Source: Pseudopyrenochaeta lycopersici
Lineage: Eukaryota > Ascomycota > Dothideomycetes > Pleosporales > Pseudopyrenochaetaceae
Length of the DNA stretch: 64,000 nucleotides
Direction: 5' to 3'
NCBI GenBank assembly: GCA_003313425.1
Contig: NHZP01000032.1
Span: 62,001-126,000, forward strand
Program-made: the position numbers and the translations under genes
In this document: piece after piece, positions 60,118-64,000 of the stretch
Numbering within the stretch: the first letter of the stretch is position 1
Layout: every line of letters begins with the position of its first letter
Notes under the pieces: generated by a model
Told to the model about the DNA's origin: nothing
Seen by the model: the letters and a program-made list of their open reading frames with translations, nothing else
The model's database searches: none

Positions 60118-61065
60118 TTAGAGGAGCCCATTTTGGATGAGCCAGATTGGGTGAAGCTTGTTAGAAGCCTCGCCTGCACGACAGCATGTACCAGGAGAAC
60201 CAATGTTTTCTAGTTGGTGGAATATCAATAGATTTTTGACACATGAACCACTACACATCTGTAGAGTGACTATTATTAGGTAGTGAAAGCTCTGCAATTC
60301 TACGTTACTGTGCACATACGAGCGAAGGCATACACGCTTGCAAGCGTTACCAGCAGCGGAGTACAGTAGCCAATCGAGGGGCGACCTAAATGCAAACTCA
60401 TTTATCGCTAGAAGCATTGGAACACGTACAACCGTCTCGCCCAAGTCCGATTCAGCAGCTGCTTCTAGCCAAGCGTCGTAGCCAAGTATCGCACGATCAT
60501 CCGAAAAGAACTGTATCGCGAGTGTATTAGACTGGATGAAAGGTGGGTTGTCGGGAAACGTAATCCAGAGTACCATGTCCTATGAGGCCGCTCGTGGATC
60601 AGGTGTATTTTGTATTACTTGCTGTGTAGATGTCAAAGCCGGATCAATCAGCGGAGAATGGTGTAGCGCTGTGCCTAGTCTAACTAAACTGCGAATAGTT
60701 TTCTTCTGTGCCCGTCTGCTGCACTGCAGTGCGTTTCTTTTCGCGTGATGTAGAATGCAATTTATGTACCCCTTCTCAGGCGCATTAGAACAAGTATCGC
60801 TGAACACACGTAGTCCTTTCGCTTTCCTTTCGCTGCGCTGGTCTTGTCTGAGCTCTTTGCACGCGATGCAGGGCTTGCCATTTAGTGACTTATGGCTAGG
60901 ATCGTCAGGCCGTCTTTTACACCGCTGCATGAGGATGTGGCTGGAAGCTGGCAATGAAGCTGGCAATGAAGCTGGCGATGAAGCTGGCGAGGCCAAGCGA
61001 ATGCTGCCAAGTCTATTAACCGAAACACCATCACCATAAAAACACGACAGCAGCGAGTATTTCAA
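60118..61065 (-). CDS. Possible antisense gene of unknown function, low confidence
   Basis: Two adjacent antisense open frames (61065-60580, 161 codons; 60576-60118, 152 codons) are separated by one TAG in nearly continuous frame. The first has a Pro-Ala-Ser repeat (ASSPASLPASLPASS, residues about 27-43) encoded by 12-bp DNA repeats and a Cys-containing basic region (SLNGKPCIACKELRQDQRSE). The second has FPDNPPFIQSNTLAIQFFSD. I do not recognise a family. It could be a broken gene, two exons, or non-coding. No intron with clear consensus resolves the stop. Confidence 0.25.
60946..61001. repeat. 12-bp tandem repeat (GAAGCTGGCAAT type), about 4 units
   Basis: GCTGGCAATGAA repeats with AAT/GAT variants; on the - strand it encodes the Pro-Ala-Ser-Leu repeat noted for the antisense frame. 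Confidence 0.75.
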
Positions 61066-61313
61066 TTTTTGGAATTAACGCAGTATACCGCACGTAAAAG
61101 TCCGCTCAAGACGCCTAACGACTAGCCAACACTTCAGAATCAGCGCCCACTGCTACTGCAAACAGAACGTACTGGCCGAAAAAGGGAATCACAAAACCTC
61201 CACCACCCACACAGGCAAAGGAGCAGATCGCCGCAGTCTACAATCGGTGTCCGATTTGCACTCAGATCCACATACCCTTCTGTGGAACTGCTCACAGCAC
61301 TCACACGGCATGA
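61066..61313. other. Intergenic; no supported gene
   Basis: Normal composition. The in-frame TGA at 61311 closes the downstream exon's frame on its 5' side, so any upstream exon would have to join by splicing; none was identified. Confidence 0.35.
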
Positions 61314-62019
61314 GCAGCAACCCCAATAGGCCATAGTGGCACTCGCGGACTGTCCATCGCCGCTGAAGGACATGAGCTTAACTCAGCAGTGGCTAGCAAC
61401 TGTGGTGACAGTGACGAGAGTGAGCAAGCGCCACCACCTCTGCTGAGAGCCTCATGCCCTCCTGAACATACATCGCCGTATGCCCAAGCTCCTGACAACC
61501 CAGCCCATGAGAGGCACGCAACGCAAGGTCAGCCCGTATCTCGCTCCCAAGAGCCACCACATCAACGGCACAATCCACAACTGTACTATCACGCACCACA
61601 AAACCTAGGCCACGTGGTTGCCCATACCCCATCACCAGTTATGTAAGTCATTCTCAAGTCAATGTGGGTATCCAGTCTGTCTTATCCTCTCTCTGGTTGG
61701 GTGTCGCGTGTGCCTTCAGAAACCCCGATAATTGTCAATCAGCTCACGTTGTTTTAGAGCCGCTAGTGTTTCAATCCAACACTATTGGGTTGTACAGCAC
61801 TCTCAGCGGCTGTCGCTGCTGTCACCGCTTCCATCTTCAATAGCTTCTCCCACTACTGCGCCGTCGAGTGTACCACCAATCCAACTTGTACCGCAGCCGT
61901 TGATCCAGAAATCTGAGAAAGAGAAAATGTTGACTGGTCAGCCCTTCTTATTGGGGCAGACTTCTATCGCTGATCGATCTACGATGAAGAGGCGGTACGG
62001 ACTCTCATGCACGCTTTAA
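61314..62019 (+). pseudogene. Partial two-exon gene with a maltose-acetyltransferase-like motif
   Basis: The frame is open from 61314 to a GTAAGT donor at 61643. A 115-nt intron ends TTTTAG at 61757, and the second exon (61758-62019) continues in matching phase. There is no ATG in the first exon, so an upstream exon is missing. The protein is Pro/Ser/His-rich and disordered (SQEPPHQRHNPQLYYHAPQN). It ends IQKSEKEKMLTGQPFLLGQT, which resembles the N-terminal motif of maltose/galactoside O-acetyltransferases (KEKMLAGE...) often placed behind a disordered region in fungal proteins. It stops about 20 residues later, before any left-handed beta-helix repeats. Likely a truncated copy; the family call is tentative. 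Confidence 0.45.
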
Positions 62020-62452
62020 GGGTATGTAGACAACTTAGGGCTAATTCGGAGTACTATGCTTGACATAATCGAGACATACGGGTGGTCGAACTTGACTGAC
62101 GGGACTAGAAACAGTGAGACTTAGAATATGCGTTGGGTGAAGGACGCGACGGAACCTACTGTCTAGCTGCAGTGGTGCGAAACGCGATGATTTGTATGTC
62201 TCAGTATCCTCGAAGAAATTGGAATCTCTCCACAAATAATTACTAGTGAAGACTGCGTGTATGGCATAGTCCTCATCTATAGCGGTAGATGTGGAGTGGT
62301 TGGCTCAGAGGGGTATGACGTCGCCCAACATTCCCGCGGTTCAGCCCTACGCTGACCCTTGCAACTTCTCGTTCCCGTTGCTGTTCCTGCATTTCGCGAC
62401 TTCCTTCTCTTTCACTCCCACATTGCCTACCACTCCGCTTCGCACATTCAGG
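62020..62452. promoter_or_regulatory. Upstream region of the Eaf7 gene
   Basis: Normal composition. Pyrimidine-rich stretch (TTCCTTCTCTTTCACTCCC, about 62401-62419) just before the start codon, typical of fungal promoters. No TATA named. Confidence 0.4.
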
Positions 62453-63324
62453 ATGCATCCCCGAAAGAAAGCTACAGCCAGCGCGGTCTCGACGCCCCTG
62501 GCGAACACGCAGCCAAAGACACCGCAAGATACTGGAGTCCCGCAGTCGCAAGACGATTTGCTGAATGACACATGGGCCGACGAGCAGGAGACGCAGTTGT
62601 TCAAGAGCATGATGAAGTGGAAGCCGACGGGTAAGACTGTGTATTCTGCACTGGTGAATGCCCCAACTGACAGCTATGAGGCCTCCACAAGCACTTTCGC
62701 ATGATCAACGTCCACACCGACATGCGCTCACACGGCTTCGCGACCGAAGACGCCCCACACACGCGCATACCCGGCATATGGAAGAAGCTGCACCAGCTAT
62801 ACGACTTGGACACGCTCGACTCTCGTGAGAACGAATTCGCTTTCTCCAAAGATGCCGACCCAATCGACCCCGAGGAAGCAGTCGCTATCCCCGACTTCGA
62901 GCTCCCAGAAGACGAATTTGGCGAATTGATGTGGCAGAAGCGCTTCCACAGCGAAGGCTCTGCATCAACTTCGTCCCCCCCGATGATACCCATCGACGAC
63001 GACAAAGCCCTCTATGCGCCAGGGGTCGGCCTCCTGAAAGACCATCCCGACGGCGTACGATCGCAACGGGCAGAAAGTGCCGCGGAAGCCATGCCAACGC
63101 CCAAGAATACGAGGAGTACAACAGCAAGCAGAGCGACCGCGAAAGCCCGTAAGGGCACAAAGGCTGGCGCGAAGAATAGTAAGGCCCAGTCTACCGTATC
63201 CGAGACGGCAGATGAAGAGGAAGAGGAAGAGGAAGAGGAAGAGGAAGAAGATAGTGCACCAACTACAAGGCGGACGAACCGCGGGAGAGCAAATCCGGCT
63301 CCGAAAAGAACAAGGAAGATATAG
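62453..63324 (+). CDS. EAF7: Chromatin modification protein Eaf7 (CT20 family, NuA4 subunit)
   Basis: Two exons, 62453-62630 and 62681-63324, encode 273 residues. The 50-nt intron has GTAAGA, an AACTGAC branch site at about 62665 and a TATGAG acceptor; splicing joins ...SMMKWKPTG to LHKHFRMINVHTDMRSHGFA. The CT20/Eaf7 domain covers about residues 32-125 (DDLLNDTWADEQETQLFKSM, then HTRIPGIWKKLHQLYDLDTL and DSRENEFAFSKD). The C-terminal half is low-complexity: a basic Thr/Ala/Lys stretch, a run of 12 Glu from GAAGAG repeats (about 63216-63248), and a basic Arg-rich end. Eaf7 is a nuclear subunit of the NuA4 histone acetyltransferase. ATG 62453 is chosen because upstream residues in that frame are hydrophobic and follow a promoter-like pyrimidine tract. 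Intact, not RIPed. Confidence 0.85.
62631..62680 (+). other. Spliceosomal intron of EAF7
   Basis: GTAAGA donor, AACTGAC branch-like site, GAG acceptor; 50 nt. It restores the conserved KPTGLHKHFRM junction. Confidence 0.85.
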
Positions 63325-63429
63325 ACTTCCTGGAGATGACATGCACGGCGTTTGCTTATTGGGATACCCATTCCATTGAAAGTATTACAATGCCATTACC
63401 CAGTCTGCCTTTCCATTATAATCGGGTAC
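63325..63429. other. EAF7 3' flank
   Basis: Short normal-composition stretch before LINE-derived sequence. No gene seen. Confidence 0.4.
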
Positions 63430-64000
63430 AGAAATTGTCAGATTCTATACACATAGCTTGCCAACAACGCTACACACGCCTTCGCGACCAATAGCAAAAC
63501 CTCAAATACCCGAAACCAAGAGGAAAGACCGTGCAGTTGGAGATACCTGCTACTGTGCGTAGAAGCAGATCCGGCCAGAACACGGCGTCGACACAGGTCA
63601 TACAGCTCGCCAGAAACCGTTCGCAATGCCGACAAGAACAGAAGCGGACCAACACCGGAGCGACAGTCGACCCAACGGATCAGGAGAACATGCCGTCGTC
63701 TGGACCTGGCAGCCAGCGACCGCAGAGGACCATTATGCCAAGTGGCAGAGCGCTAGAGGCAATCGGAGTGAATACCCGATTGCCACAAAGCAGCAGCCAG
63801 CAAATGGAGATGAACATTGAGACCGAAGCATGAATCAGCACACCACACTAAGCATATTACAATACAACGTGCGCAAGTCGAGAGATACAGTGGTGGCAAC
63901 TCTGCTTAGAGATCCTAAGGTCCACGAGTACGACATTCTGAGCCGTGGAGGAACCCGTTCATGGCGACTACTTACCATCTAGGGAAGGACATTTTCCATC
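63430..64000 (+). mobile_element. LINE, end of ORF1 and start of ORF2, not RIPed but broken
   Basis: The frame 63531-63833 (Gln/Arg/Ser-rich, ending MEMNIETEA) looks like the end of a LINE ORF1. Its TGA overlaps the ATG at 63830 (ATGA), the usual ORF1/ORF2 junction of Tad1-like LINEs. ORF2 then starts MNQHTTLSILQYNVRKSRDT and VVATLLRDPKVHEYDIL, the beginning of the endonuclease domain. About 10 bases are missing after DIL, so EPWRNPFMATTYHLGKDIF continues in another frame. The left edge near 63430 is approximate and the right end lies beyond the window. Confidence 0.7.

Noticed and set aside
62273..63371. Antisense frames across the Eaf7 gene, including a poly-Ser stretch
   Set aside because: Mirror images of the Eaf7 exons; poly-Ser is the complement of the poly-Glu run.

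Overview
The window looks like an AT-rich, transposon-packed compartment of a filamentous ascomycete genome, most likely a Dothideomycete/Pleosporales-like fungus. The reasons are short spliced introns, an Eaf7/CT20 gene, a NACHT-WD40-type WD repeat tail, and Fot1/pogo, Tc1, Tad1-like LINE and Ty3/Gypsy relics. Nearly every relic is riddled with TAG/TAA stops at Gln and Trp codons and has Asp-to-Asn changes at catalytic sites. This is the signature of repeat-induced point mutation (RIP, C to T mainly at CpA on either strand). Frames are otherwise intact, so most elements can still be read through their stops.

Layout. 1-1156: GC-rich, non-RIPed DNA ending in a TG...CA LTR-like repeat. 1708-3399: a complete RIPed Fot1-like element with about 48-bp inverted ends and a TA duplication. 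5450-20334: a stack of nested LTR elements in which every insertion has an exact 5-bp target duplication. An antisense Gypsy element (CTGCC) is split by a sense Gypsy element of the same family (CTAGG). That one is interrupted by a non-RIPed solo LTR (ATAGG), and the antisense element's own 5' LTR is interrupted by a solo LTR of a sister family (TTATG). 21600-24600: a non-RIPed island with one intact two-exon secreted-protein gene, flanked by a short direct repeat. 24700-33030: a RIPed Tc1-like transposase gene split by a third Gypsy element (24788-31849, GCACG). 33031-36495: a 3'-truncated Gypsy element of a second family.

36496-44887: a (TTGA)n tract that looks like the tail of an antisense LINE (about 37060-40655), a RIPed DNA-ligase C-terminus, a pogo transposase fragment, a WD40 gene tail, and the start of a sense LINE. 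A second-family Gypsy element (44888-51419, CTAGC) is inserted in ORF1 of that LINE, and the LINE resumes in frame at 51425-52454. 52575-53615: a RIPed ketopantoate-reductase-like gene.

53999-64000 is mostly gene-containing DNA: an NTF2/SnoaL-like protein, a four-helix membrane protein, a broken aquaporin, a second and longer RIPed ATP-dependent DNA ligase (57962-59565), a fragment resembling the C-terminus of trehalose-phosphate synthase, a partial gene with a maltose-acetyltransferase-like N-terminal motif, an intact Eaf7 (NuA4) gene, and another LINE that runs off the window end.

The intact genes do not form a pathway. The biology here is genome defence and transposon layering: old RIPed elements, later insertions that stayed GC-rich, and small islands of host sequence. 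Function calls rest on motif recognition by eye, and no database search was made.
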